This document shows positions 46,342 to 60,800 of a stretch of 64,000 nt of DNA, piece after piece. Positions within the stretch are counted from its first letter, which is position 1. Every line of letters begins with the position of its first letter. The notes beneath the pieces are model-generated. The model was not told the DNA's origin. It made no database searches and saw only the letters and a list, made by a program, of their open reading frames with translations. The DNA is from Sanderia malayensis (Eukaryota > Cnidaria > Scyphozoa > Semaeostomeae > Pelagiidae). The position numbers and the translations under genes were made by a program. The stretch is taken from contig RQOL01000532.1 in the NCBI GenBank assembly GCA_013076295.1, forward strand, positions 2,232,001 to 2,296,000. Direction: 5' to 3'.

Positions 46342-46376
46342 ACCTCAAACTGATGTATTGCATTTTTCATCTACCC
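46342..46376. repeat. 35-bp inverted repeat, right copy
   Basis: Exact reverse complement of 32782-32816. It lies between the 2164-bp duplication and the 3' end of the SLC35E3-like gene. Confidence 0.9.
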
Positions 46377-46571
46377 AATTTATGCACGTATTAATTTATG
46401 CACGTATCGTACACGCTCCCACCTTTATATAATTCAATTCTCTATTATTTTGATAACATCTATGTATATTTATGTGTAGAAAAACTACCATTGCAAATGT
46501 AAGTAGTTATTAAACTTTATTAATGGTTCTTTTAGAAATTACTGGCTGTTTTAGTTTAAAATATGTGTAAG

Positions 46572-47953
<1,382 letters not shown>

Positions 47954-48474
47954 TTCACGCTCTTGGTGAGCAACAATCCAAGATCATCAGCAGAAATTTT
48001 GCTTAGGCCAATTCGAAAATCACACAGCTTCAGATTCAGCTCAAGTGCAATCTCCTTTGCGAGACAAAATGTCAGTTAAAATAATCCAATTTAATTCAAG
48101 AATATATATTTATCTATCTGTGAAGTCCTTGAAAAGAGCTGAATACTCTTCTAAGAGCAAATAATAACAATCTATTCCCTGCTCTCGACAATGGTTTCAC
48201 CTGTAAAAGTTCCACGTTGCAGCGTGCGCCATTTTGTTTGTTATGATCAAAAATCAGAATGGTGTCCAGGCTCCTCCAGATTCCTTTCGAACGTCAAATC
48301 GAACCTTGCGTTCGAGTGATTTTCTTATGATTTTTCGGTTAAACGGGTTGAATGAAATTGTTTCAAAATAATATTCCACGTTTGCATTATTATTGAAAGA
48401 AAATATTTGCTACTGTAAGTAAATTGCAAATTAATTAAACAGAGTAAAAAGTATTGCTGTATTATGCAAAAATA
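47954..48474. promoter_or_regulatory. Divergent promoter region of SLC35E3-like and CENP-F-like genes
   Basis: About 520 bp separates the two start codons, which point away from each other. A YY1-type word (caaaatggcgc on the minus strand, near 48226-48236) and a GC-rich patch (cacgttgcagcgtgcgcc) lie in the middle. No TATA box is placed well for either gene. Confidence 0.5.
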
Positions 48475-51400
48475 ATGAGCTGGGTGCAAGAAGAATGGAA
48501 ATCTGGTTTGTCAAGCGGTGTTCTCGGAAAGATTTCCGAACTAGAAGATAGTCTTGAAAAGTTGGCGAAGGAGAAAAAATGTCTGCAGTTTCAAGCCGAT
48601 TCGCTACAAGCATCGCTCGATAAAGCTAAATTTTTGGAGGAAGAAGTGAAGAAAGAGAGAATAAATGCGGAGAAGAGTGTTGGAGATCTTGCTGCAAACT
48701 TGGATGATAAAAGTTGCCAGTTAGAAAAGATTAAAGCAACTGTGAAAGAAAAAGAATACGCGATACTCAACTTGTCTAACGAACTTTCAAACGCAAAAAA
48801 GGAAAAAGATAACGAAAAAGAAGTGAGATTGAAATTGGAAAGAGAATGTGAAGAAATTCAAGACGATTTAGAAGAAACCAAATCACGACTTGGAGCTTTG
48901 AATAAACAGTTGAGAGAGAATAAAGAGGCAACTCCGGTGATTATAGAGCAACACGAGTCAACAAAGAAAGATCTGGAAGCATGCAAGATTGAAAATTGTC
49001 GTTTGAATGAAGAAATTCTCAAGATAAAGGAGGAGAGAGACTTGGAGCGGACAGAAAGGTTAAATTTGGATTCAAAATTAGTCGAATTTGAGAAGGTGGA
49101 TGCTGGAAAGAAAATTGAAGAGCTTGAAGGCAAATTGACAAATAAAAACGAAAAGATTCAAGGTAAAACTTGTTGAATATTGTTGAAATTATAAACATGA
49201 GATTTGGCAACTTTTATTGAAATTAAGAGTGGTATTTATTGTATTTAGAGCTAGAAAGTAAACTTCACCAATTGAAAGAGTTAAACATTGGAAGTTTGGA
49301 GCTGGAAGAAAAAATACGAGAGCTTGAAGAAGAAAATAAAACATTGTTGGTCGAAATAGATGAGGGGAAAAATATGAAGAAATTATGCGGCAAAGATGCA
49401 GACAAGTTACGAGAAAATTTAGAGGATGTTGCGAAGGAGCTTGGTGGTACTGCGAAGGAGCGTGATGACGTAATGGAAAGGTTGCGGGAAGAAAGAGAGA
49501 TGTTTATGTCAGCAGAAACGAAGATGAAGAGTGAAATGGAAGATGTGAGGAAAGAAATGGAGATGTACAAACTGCAGTTGCAAGAGGAAAGAGAGATGGC
49601 CATGAAAGAAGAGGAAAGATTTAAAAAGGAAATTGAACAACTCAAGGAAGAAATGGAAGATGGTGCAAAGGAAAGGAAGAAGAATGGAGAGGAAGATGAA
49701 ATGAATGGTCTTAGGAAGGAGATAGAGAGATTGAGAGAAGAGAAAACTGGATTGTTGGAAGAGATATCAAGAAAGCAAGAACATTGTAGTGATGTTGAAG
49801 AAACAATGAAAGAAGATATCAACTCAATAAAATCATGTTTGCAAGCAGATATTGATAAGTTGGAGAAGAGCAACAGTGAATTGGTTGGGAAATTGAAGGA
49901 AGAGAAAGATTTAAGAAAACAACTTCAGAAACAACTGGAAGATTTAAACAATGAGCTGGATGAGTTGAGTGATGTGTTATGCAAAGAAAGAGAGTTAAGG
50001 AAGAGAATGGAAGAAGAGATCGTAGAGATGAGAAAAGAAGAGGAGTATAGAATGAAATTTGAAAGTTTAGAGAATAAAGATTCACATTATGAAGAGAAGG
50101 GATCATTATCAAAACTTGTGAAGAAGAGAAGTGATAGATGGAATGTCGAAGTCTATGAACTGAAGAAGAAGATTGAAGAATTAGAGAAAATCAATCGGGA
50201 ATTAACGATTAATCTCGACAAGAAAAAAAGTTCAGTCGGGTCGTTGAGGCAGGAATTTGAAAACAAATTCAAAGAGGTTCGCACTTTTATTCCTTTATTT
50301 GTTTGGGGATATGAAAAGAAATCTAGATTGAATGAGCTTTTGATTGTTGATTCAATTGTTTTGCTTACAGACAAGTGCAGATAGAGGCATGGCAACGAGC
50401 ACAACTGCAACACCAGAGCATGCGCAGAGGAGTTTATGCAACACGCCCGTAAAGAAATTCAGTGCACGACGATTGAATGTGAGTCTGGATGTGAATACAC
50501 CAGACAGTAGACAACATAACATTCAGAATGAGAATGAGATGATAGAGAAATTGAGCAGAGATTTGAGTTTATCGAAAGATGAAAGAAACAAAGATAAACG
50601 AAAATACGAAATGAATTTGAGCGTAACTCAGAATGAGGTGATGTTGATGAAACAGCAGATTAAAGAAAAAGATGTGATGATCAAAAGCATGGCTGACAAA
50701 TTGGCGAGACAAAATGTCGATTCTCCATCAAAAAAAGTCAATCAATTGAAAACATTGGATGGTTCGATGCAGAAGGACTCTGGTGTGGAAATGAGAGGTG
50801 TGTCAGCAGGTGGCATCAAGGCAGCGGGGTCTGCGGAGGAGCTGAAAGATTTAGTGAATGAATTTGAGAGAGAATCGTCTGAGTTGCAAGAGATCATCGA
50901 CGAATCAAAAGATGCGATTTTCGAGCTGACAAAAGCATTGCAAGGCAATGAAGAGGTCTTCATTGTTGACTCAAAAAATGGCAACAACAACAGCAACAAT
51001 AATAATGTGAGAGTGAATATGGTTGAGAATGAACTGCTATGCAATGCGCCAGCTACAATAATGATGAATGATGATGAAGTAGAGAAAGGAAGGCCTGATT
51101 TGGCATCTAGTGGGCGGTCGTATATATTATCACGATTGTCACTGGCTGATGTGAATTTCGGATCTGTGATTGGCAAGCTTCGTATTGCAGTGAGTCAGTT
51201 GGAATCGAGGCTGGATAGATGTCAGTTAGAGAAGAAGATGATGCAAGACAAGATTCATCAAATCAGAGAAGATAATCATGGGGGAATGGATGAGAAGAGA
51301 AGATATCATAAGAAGATGATGAAGAAGAAAGTTGTCACTGGCGGAGGAGTCGAGCCTTATGATGAAGAAGAGGCTGCGTGCGTGGAATCGAGGTCAAGCC

Positions 51401-52848
51401 GCTCCGCTGTTATGGAAATGGCGCGAAAAAGAGACGCGACGATAATTGACGGAACGATAGACGATTTGGCACATGAAGAGAATATTCAACAACAGCAACA
51501 ACAGAGAGATGAGAATATATTCAAGCATGGCAAGCGATGTCGATTACTATGGCAACAATTGTGCGAGGCAAGGGCGTCGTTGTCTGGTTATGAAAGAGAG
51601 GTTAACAAACAGAAGATGATTTATAATAAGCACATGGCAGAATGTCAGTCTGAATGTCAAGCCAATGAATATCAGTCTGAATGTGAACGTGTTGGGGAGA
51701 AAAAGAAAACGGAAGAATTGCAACGAAACATGGAAGAGATTGGATTGTTGGCAAAAGAGCAGTATGCAAAACAAGAATATGTTGTTGCAGATCTGGAAAA
51801 GAGGCTCGTGAAAGAGAAGAAAAGTTGTGAAATGTGGCAAATGCAAGTTGACAAATCGATGACTCAGTTGGAAGAAGAGCAGAGGAAGAATATTGAATTA
51901 AATGAGAAGTTGGAAGAATGTCAAACAATACTGCATGACAAGCATAGTAGAAGTAATGAGAAGAAATTGGATGCAATAATGGAATACATGAAGAATGAAT
52001 TGGGTGGCCAACTCAGATGGATAAAAGAAGAAGATGGAAGAAGACGAAGATCTTCAGCTAAATCATCACCAATGGACAAACATCATGGCAGAAGCAATTC
52101 ATCACGAAATACATCATTTCAAAGTCAAGCAGAAGCGAATATAGAAGCAGAAATAGCAGCAAAGAAGTCATCAAGAGGACTTCACAGAGGAGGTGGTGGA
52201 AAAAGGATGCTCGAGGAACAGGCTTATCGCAATACAGTACATGGATACAAGACAATTGATGAGTTGGAGGTGATGAAGAATAACATGAGTGGTGTGCAGG
52301 ATCAGGTGAAGGTACTTCTTGGAACGATTGATCAATTGCAAAGGGAGAAAAGTAAGTTGCAGGAAGAACGCGCGCGACTTGTTGATCGAATCTACGCGAA
52401 GGAAGAAGATGTGAGGCGGGCGGAATCGCGCGTTGAAGCGGAGAAAAGAAAAGTGAAAGAGAATGATGTGGAATACCGCGCGGAGATGGACGCGCTGCGC
52501 GTGGAGCAATTAGAAGTATATAATCAATTTCATGAAGTGTGCAGCACGGTGAAAAGAAAAGATATTGAATTGCTGAATAAGACGAAGCAGATAAAATTGT
52601 TGACAGCAGAATGGAAAGAAGCGGAGATGAAATTGGAAAATCAATTGGAAAGTTTGAAGAATGAGAATAAAACATTGTGGGCAGAAAATGGCGAATTGAG
52701 ATCAGAGTTGGAGAAGACAAAAAGTCAAGTTGAAGACTTTGTAAGAAAGATGAGCAATGCTGAAGAACACTTGAGTGAATTGTATCAAAAGTTATCCAAT
52801 CTTGATAACATGTTTTACGAATGCAAACAAAAAGCACTTTATCAATAG
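48475..52848 (+). CDS. CENPF: CENP-F-like (mitosin) coiled-coil protein
   Basis: Exons 48475-49162, 49249-50276 and 50371-52848 give 1397 residues. The ATG at 48475 was chosen because the protein then begins MSWVQEEWKSGL...KISELE, matching the conserved N-terminal domain of CENP-F (MSW..EEWK.GL pattern). An upstream in-frame ATG at 48454 would add seven residues and fits worse. The rest is almost wholly coiled coil, with a basic Ser/Thr-rich insert early in exon 3 (SLCNTPVKKFSARR) resembling the CNTP.K motif of the vertebrate protein. CENP-F binds kinetochores, microtubules and the nuclear envelope in dividing cells. This version is less than half the vertebrate length and ends KALYQ, so it lacks the C-terminal farnesylation CaaX box. 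Only two introns are present. Confidence 0.87.
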
Positions 52849-53039
52849 ATTTATAATCGTTTGTGTAAATTAAATGTTCAGAATGTTCTCATGTAACCAA
52901 TTGTCTAGAATGTTTAAGTTGGAATTTTTAAAAAGATTTAGTTCGGTTGACTATATTTGGAAAATAGAAACTTTTGATAAAACGGTGATATTTCTCCAGT
53001 TTTGACACTGAAATATCAGAAAAAAGATCAGATAACTTC

Positions 53040-53100
53040 GTGGGGTGGCATGCGGAGGGGCGTAGTTATTGGTACTGCACAGGAGCGTATGATTCGGAAA
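53040..53100. repeat. Single relic of the satellite module
   Basis: The stretch gtggcatgcggaggggcgtag, then tattggtactgcacaggagcgtatgattc aligns with the intron-3 satellite core (gtggtcagcatgcgcagtag, tactgc, gcgcaggagcgtgcatgac) with several differences. It lies about 100 bp upstream of the KLHDC-like start codon. Confidence 0.55.
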
Positions 53101-53200
53101 GGTAATTTTGACCACTAGTATCTTTTGCCAACGCAAAACTTCGGCCTAGGCAGTGTTTGGCAAATTGGTTCATGTCCAAGATATCTCCTGGAGGTACAAA

Positions 53201-54415
53201 ATGAGCTTGAATCATGCCAAAACGTTTGGCATGGTACCAGATAAAAGAAGTGGACATGTAGCGGTATTTTACAATGGTAAAATGTATGTACATGGAGGAT
53301 TTGGTGAAATGGAACGGGACACAACGATGTTCTTGGATAAATATTATCAAACTGATCATATCTGGGAGTACGATATTGAAATGTCAACTTGGAAATGTAT
53401 CACTACAACCAACGAAGCTCCATTCAAAGGTATTTCTGGATCAAATGCGTGTGTTTTTAGAGACACTATTGTCTTTTTTGCTGGATTTGAAAAACGGAAG
53501 TCACGCATATCAGGAGTTTATCAGCTCGACTTGAAAGACTTTTCATGGACTAACTTGGAAAATACGAACCATGGCAACAATCTGCAAGGCCGAAAACCCT
53601 CAGAAAGAGATAAATTTACAAGCTGGGTGCACGGGGACCAGATAATTTATTTTGGAGGTTACGGAATACAGCCAACAGAAGAGAATGGGTCAACGGGGGA
53701 ATTTCGTCCAGATCTTGATCAAATACATTGGACTTCACCGCAAAGGGGATGGAACAATATACTTTGTGTTCTAGACTTTTCAAAGTATGAAGGTCCAATT
53801 GAATGGAAATACCCTGAGACAGTTGGTGAGAAGCCTCTGCCAAGAGCAGCCCATGCTAGCACAAAAATAGGCCATGTAGGATACATATTTGGGGGCAGGT
53901 TGGAAATTGAACGACTAAATGACATGCATAGCTTAGATTTAGACACATTCGAATGGAAAAGAGTTACATACAATTCTGCTGCACCTTGTGGTAGATCATG
54001 GCACAGCTTTAACAAGCTATCAAGCACGCAAATACTGTTATATGCAGGTCTTGATACAAATGGTACACCATTGGCTGATATGTGGATATTTAATGTGAAT
54101 GAATCAACGTGGAATGAAATTGAGGGTGTGGGTTCCAGACTTGGGGATTTCGCAACAAGAATGTGGCATACTGCAGTTAACACAAATGTGGATGGAGAAG
54201 TGATAATTTTTGGTGGGTGTCAAGATTTGCTTTCACCCGGCCCAAGCTGTCAGTGTGATTTGGTGACGATTTTCAGAGCAAACCCTTTGAGTTTGCAGGA
54301 ACAATGCTTAGAAAAAGTTATTGCCAACTGGAAGGTTTTGAAGTCAAGGAAATCCACACTACCAATTGAAATTCAGAGGACAATACATAAACATCTCTTA
54401 GCAAGAACTTCCTGA
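53201..54415 (+). CDS. KLHDC2: Kelch-repeat protein of the KLHDC1/KLHDC2 type, intronless
   Basis: A single 404-codon frame. The ATG at 53201 has a good context (acaaaATGAGC); the frame upstream of it has no ATG. Six kelch repeats are seen, marked by HGG, FGGY, FGGR and FGG words, with the family phrases PRAAHA and GRSWHS. KLHDC2 is a substrate receptor of a CUL2 ubiquitin ligase that recognises proteins ending in Gly-Gly. The residues reported to hold the degron in human KLHDC2 (Arg236, Arg241, Ser269) have counterparts at Arg233, Arg238 and Ser266 here, so the pocket seems kept. The C-terminal helical tail (NWKVLKSRK...LP) also matches. An AATAAA follows the stop at about 54425. Vertebrate KLHDC1/2 genes have many introns, so this copy may have come from a retrotransposed transcript. 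KLHDC1 and KLHDC2 cannot be told apart with confidence. Confidence 0.88.
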   Translation: MSLNHAKTFGMVPDKRSGHVAVFYNGKMYVHGGFGEMERDTTMFLDKYYQTDHIWEYDIEMSTWKCITTTNEAPFKGISGSNACVFRDTIVFFAGFEKRKSRISGVYQLDLKDFSWTNLENTNHGNNLQGRKPSERDKFTSWVHGDQIIYFGGYGIQPTEENGSTGEFRPDLDQIHWTSPQRGWNNILCVLDFSKYEGPIEWKYPETVGEKPLPRAAHASTKIGHVGYIFGGRLEIERLNDMHSLDLDTFEWKRVTYNSAAPCGRSWHSFNKLSSTQILLYAGLDTNGTPLADMWIFNVNESTWNEIEGVGSRLGDFATRMWHTAVNTNVDGEVIIFGGCQDLLSPGPSCQCDLVTIFRANPLSLQEQCLEKVIANWKVLKSRKSTLPIEIQRTIHKHLLARTS

Positions 54416-54848
54416 TCTATGATTAATAAACATATACAATGTGGGTTAGCCTTCATATTATGAAACCATATCTAGCTCTCAGTGTGCAAGCCACACTTTA
54501 AATTTTGTGTTGTATATTGTTTCTATATCTCTGTATATCTTTTGCCGACCAATTGGATAGAGTTTGAAAAGTTCCCACACAGAAATATCCAATTCAGTCA
54601 CAGTGAATCATAAACAGGAAAATACGTGACAACTCACCACAGCTTTTTAAAAAATTACTTTCTTATATTCAGAGCATCTTTTGTTTCAATAATGCCAGAT
54701 TTTGCTAAAAGAATTGAAATTGTAAGTAAGTAATCGTGAATAAGTTAAATTAATCATAGTTTTGTATTGTAATTTTGTATAGAATCTTGTGTTGTATGGA
54801 TTAATGAATAAGGTGGTATAAACCATCTGAGAATAAATGTAAAATTAC

Positions 54849-57800
54849 CTTGTGTAGATCTGACAATTGTGTGTGTTTGATAAGAATGTCTTTATTTGGA
54901 AACTGCCGTTTGCATAACAGGCATGCCAATTTTTGAAAGTCAATGAATTGCGATTCATTACCAGACTCATCGTCAGAATCGTTCCCATAATCTGCAACCA
55001 TATGGGAAGCTGGAATAAAAATAAGTAAAATTCCGATAACACAAAATCACAATAGCTCAAATTAATTCGCAAGTACTTTTTAACCCTCATCAATGGTCCT
55101 AGCTTTCATTAACTCAAATGCTTGGAGGTCATGGAATTTCACTGTATTTAAAAAAGATGGCATTGAAACTAATCGTTTGCAAGCATAACAGGGAAAGATA
55201 AGAATCTGCAATACTCTAAGAATTAGAAAACAGTTTTATCTACACCAGAAATGGCTGCTGCCAAACATTACGACAGTTGTTAAATACCACGGTTGCTGTA
55301 ACTGTTAACTGTCATAAATTGTTGCAGATATATGAGAGCAGGAAAATTGATCAATTTGAGCTCACCCAGTGCCTTCTTCTCTGCTCCAGGTTTCGTGGAT
55401 AGCAATGATGCCAATGTTTTGTTTGTATGATCATCTTCGTCAGCAGCAAACAATGAATTTGCACCAGCCTTAAAATACAACAATCACCATTGTTAATCTG
55501 CTTAAACCAATGAGGTTTAATGTCAATGAGCATGCGCGCAAAATGGCCCCAAATCTCAACACCCTTGCTTAACTGCTTGCACTTCAAAAGCTCGCCGCAA
55601 GATTAACATTAACCAAAGCCAGGTCTATGCACGCATACCTTTTTGGCTTCGTGAATTAACGTATGTGCTGACACAACATGAAGTACTTCATCCTGAATTC
55701 GCTTTCTCATTTCTTCTTCCTTCGCTTCCATTTCTCTCTGCAACAACTGCACTTGTTTCAATGATTTACTTTTTGCATTCTTCGCCTCGTTCGTCTTCTT
55801 TGCCCATCTTTCCATATCTTTAGCAATCTGAGCCGAAAGCAAATCACAGCAATAATATAACAAATTACCGATCTTAAAGAAGCAAGGAAAATATTGCCGC
55901 AGCTATATTCAGCGAAGTCAGCAATTGCTATGGTACTAGGTTACGTTATTCATATCCAGCTGGCTACTGGCAGTTCTGTGCACCTGCAAAAACACTAAGC
56001 TCCAGGTTTCACCCTCCCATACTGAATAAACTTACCTTCCTTGCACTGACACCTGTTGGCTTCGCCTTGACTTTCTCTGGGAATACAAAATTAAGAGAAT
56101 TTGAAACAAAATTGAAACAAGATAACATGAACAGCATTTAGTGTCAGATTACTGAACAATGAGTAACCTCGATCCCGATTTTTGAAGATACAAAATGATG
56201 AAAGTAGATGCGATCCATTAACAAGAAAAATAAGTACCCGAAGAGGTGGGAGTTACAGCAGTTGAAGTTGTGGCAATCGAAGCCGTGACGGTCGAAGTTG
56301 AAGCGCATGATGTGACGTCAGCATCTTTCTCGATGTTTGAAAAGCTTCTAAAATAAAATAACGGCGAATATCGTTGAGATGAGCTGGACTAGCAAGGTTC
56401 GTGCTCCAACTAAGCAGCACAATTGTAAGATCATGACGTATATTTCATACCCATCCTGATTGACAGCTAGGTATTGCTGCTTCTCTGCATCCCAGCATAA
56501 GAATTTGCCAATCGTTGAATTGTAATAATACTGCAAAGATAAGTTGATAAGAGTCCATTCACATTTTATTTCAGATAATTATTCCCACTGCACAAAATGG
56601 AGAGTTGGGACATTGGGACAACTCCCTTTCACAGAGTCATGCCATTTCCTTGATTAAACGCGCCTATAAGCGCCCGAGCGCTTACATGGGAGTTTAATCA
56701 TATGCCCGAGGCGATTAAATGGGCGTTTAAGCGTCTTAATTGGAAATGATGATAATAATAATGATGATAATCGTGATCTTACCCCAGTATTTGCATCGTA
56801 ATACAACCCCGTTGTAGCATCATAATAATAACCAGTAGCTGCATCATATGTGTAACCTTGCATTGACGAGTGAGGTGGCTGCAGTTGCGAAGCTTCATTA
56901 GACACTTGCTTCTCAGATTTCTCTACATAAATAAGAAAACAAAGCATGGATAAATGAACAAACGAACTAACATATGATTGAATGAATGAATAAATATATA
57001 AATGGACATTATTTACCTTTGTTTGTTTTCTGGGTTTGCTCGGGGGTTGAATCTGAAAAGAAAATAAACAAAAATTAGATTCCACGTCATTGAAACTTTG
57101 TACGAAATATTCGGCCTCCTTCTTCAAATTTGCTTGCGTAGCAGCAACATCTCCTGCGCAGAGGTCACGTAGCCTAAGTTAATGACAGCAGTTGTGAACA
57201 ATTCAGGTGTGACTGACGTATATTTCCCTATGATCAGAGCATCTATTACAAATGTTCTTCAGCCATCTAGCTTCTTCAACTTAACAGTCCTACAAAACTT
57301 TATCCTAGTCCCTGATTTTCCAAATATAAATTAGGAAAAGCTTTCCAATTTGGACGCGGCAAGTTCAATCCAATGTACGATACTATACCTTCTGTAATTT
57401 CTCGCTTAAAATTCTCTAATTTGGCATACCTGTGGCCTGTTGAGACGCTGGGACACCTTGCGAATACTGATGAAGAAAAAGATGCAAGAAAACTCGTCAA
57501 AAACCATCATTACACCCCCGTCCACGCATGACGTCACACCGTTTAAACTCAATACGGTGTGTGTATTGAGGTGAATGCATCTTGCACCAGTAACTCATAC
57601 AATACCTGCTGCAACGCGATACGAGATATTGACAGGCAATTCCACCCTGGCACAAGGGGGTTGATTGTCAATTTCATAACATTGATACTGTGTGTAAGCT
57701 GCGACTGAAGGCAAAGGCATGTACGCATTTATAATCATAATAAATTATATTAAATTGTTGTGATTCAAAACGCGTATTCACCTGATATGCGTGTTGTTGC

Positions 57801-60800
57801 TGCTGCTGAAAGCCGTAGTCAGCTTGTCCTTGTAGCTGTGCGGCTTGCGCCTGTGCAATGGCAATGCTGGCAATACTTGAGTGCGCAGGCGCAGTAGAGC
57901 TCTGCTGCCTTGCACCAGAACTGCCGTCTCCTCTGAGCAAATATAAAAATAGAGATAAGTAAATAAGATTATGTTATATTACTTATAAAGTATTATATTT
58001 ATTAGTATATGATTGGGTTGCATAGTAGGACTAAGCATAATACTACTCATCATATTGTAGTAGATTGGCTGATTATGTAAACGAGAAATAGGTTAGGGCT
58101 AGATAGATTCAACTGCGCAGAATCGTAAAAGCGCAATGGTTGCAAAAGCCTCGATTGCAGTTATATAAATTGGACAGCTCAGAGCTGCAGATATATGTAC
58201 TCTATGCCTCTAGTTGCAACAACAACAACACCAATAACAACAACAACAACAACAACAGCTCAGAGGGTTGTTGTTGTTGTGCAAATAGAGGGGTATCCAA
58301 TTGATAAATGATTCAATCCAAAAGCAGAATGAAGAGCGTACCCTTGTTTGGATTTGCTTGGTGGTGGGTATGGCGTATTCTTAGCATAACCGACTGACAC
58401 TCGTCTACCGTCAATAAAATAAGCAGGATCGCTATCTTGAATCTTCTTCATTATTGATGTTGCATCCTGAAACATAACCAAATGCCTTGCAATGACAATT
58501 TGTAAAAGTTGGTTAAAAATAACCCTAGCCCCTAGGGTTTGTAAATATTATTGGTGCGGAACAACACAGTGGTCCGGTCCTTTGATGGAGCTTATCAAAA
58601 CGAATTTCATTTTCGGTCCATCGTAAATCTTCGAATATGCCCCACCTACTCCCTCGAATATGCCTTCACATACCCTTCCAATAAGCCCCTGACTCAGTGT
58701 ACAAATTAAGATCACAATCAGCCACCTAGTTCTTCATGTATGACGATGGCGATTGGAACAAAACCTACCTCTGTGCTGCCAAATTCTATGAAACAGAAAC
58801 CACGTGACATGCCAGTGATTTTATCCTTGATCAATCGAACATCGTAAATTGGAAGACTTGTTAACTCAGCAATGCTATTTCTTATCTGCAGAAGAAAATA
58901 CCCAATAAAGAATGAGATGGGAAATAGCCTCGATATGGAGATACACAGCATTCGTTGAATCATGGGATACTGTTGCTATAGAGATGCAAGTTGCATGTTT
59001 CGTCAACGTTTTCAGTAATGATAATGTTGCGTGCGGATAGCAGTGATTGTCTGTTCAGTGGTTGTCATCATGAGATAAATATCGTCTGACTCCTGTTCAT
59101 AACTTGATAACCTTATATCCTTATTATGACAATCATTGAACAGACGAACACAAACATATTCACGACGATAAGAGAAGCTTCGCACTCATAAACAACCCTG
59201 ACATGATAAACTTCTATTTTTATAATGAAATGTTTTGTTACCGTTTCTTCGCTGCTGTTTGTATCCAATCCTCTCATCATCAAAACTAAAAAAATCATTC
59301 AATAACGATTTACAGCAACCATTTGCTTCTATGCAATGATGGCACTACTGCCAATGAGTGTTGTGTGTACTAAGCGCTGACAAATGAAACTCATAATTCC
59401 TACCATTGCAAGGTGGGGCTGATGGCTGACTCTCCTTTGCTTCTTTCGAATCACCATGATCATCATCAAAATCTGTTTAAAAAACAAAACAGAAACATAA
59501 AACAATTTCAGAGCAACAATCTGAACAAACTGCTAAGATTGAACAATAAATTTTTAGAAAACAGTTTTTAGAATACTCAGTTCGATATAAATACATAAAT
59601 ACTTTAAGAAAAATCGCTTGTAAAAAAGAGAAACAATTTCGACCTTTTCTGTATTCTCCACACGAAAAACAAGTTGTTCGCTTTCTTGATGCATAGTTTA
59701 GGGTCCGGCACTGAAACGCAAACAGACAAAGATGCTTTTATCAACACAAACAATTTATCAATTAATAAACATCATAAGAAGCACGGAACATGAGAGTTGA
59801 ATAATTTTTAAAAATGCAAATAATTGAAAACTTTTTCACAAACCTTGCTACAGCACCAATCGGCCTCATGTTTTGCTAAAGGTGGGGGAGACTTGGCCTT
59901 GCTATATTCCAATGGAAATTGATGTCCATTGATAGTAACGATTCCCTTTGTGAGTTCCAACCATTTCTCAGCCGTCTTCACATCATAAAAATCCACAAAT
60001 GCAAATCCTCTTGATTCACCTATAACACATATTGCCATCCTTAGATTTGTTAACACAACAGATAATCTTCAATTGATACCATCTTATTAATTGTTACACA
60101 AATATCCTCTTTACCCTGACGGTTTTTGACAATCTTTATATCTTTATATTCTAAACCGAGTTGCTGAAGCTCAAAGCCAACCTACAAAATATTAAACAAT
60201 ATAGAAATTTAACACACTAAGCCAAAAAAAATTGCCTTTAGTTAAAAGTTGCAGATGCTTATTTCACACTGCTAGGAAACTTCTTGCACAGTGAGCTCTT
60301 AGCTAAATAGGAGTAATACCATAAATAATTTCACCTCATCCTCTTTTGTTAGAATTGATGCTAACCCACGAATCATAACATGTGGTGATGGACCAACATT
60401 TGTCCCAAGAATGTGTCTGTCCTTGTCTTTCTCATCCTTATCTCTTCTGTCACTTCTGTCTTCGTCATAGTCACGATCTCTGTCACTTCTCTGCGATCAA
60501 AAAGATAACAATTGGCTTATTACAAACCAACTTGCATATATATATGGTAAATATACACATGAAAAACCTATAATAAATGGTTTATTACAAGTCAATCAAA
60601 CATAAATTCTATCATCAAATTAAACGTTCTCAACTTACATCTATTCTTCTTCTGTCCCTTTCTTTGTCCCTACTTCTGTCTCTATCTCTACCTCTGTCCC
60701 TACTTCTGTCTCTATTTCTGTCCCTACTTTTGCTTCTATCCCTGGATCTATCTTCATCCCTTCTTCCATGTCTGTCCCTTCTCTTGTCTCTGTCTCTATC

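Noticed and set aside
49265..52837. Long minus-strand frames opposite the CENP-F-like gene (for example 52837-52058)
   Set aside because: They are shadows of Glu/Lys-rich coiled-coil codons, giving Ser/Phe/Leu-rich text with no domain.
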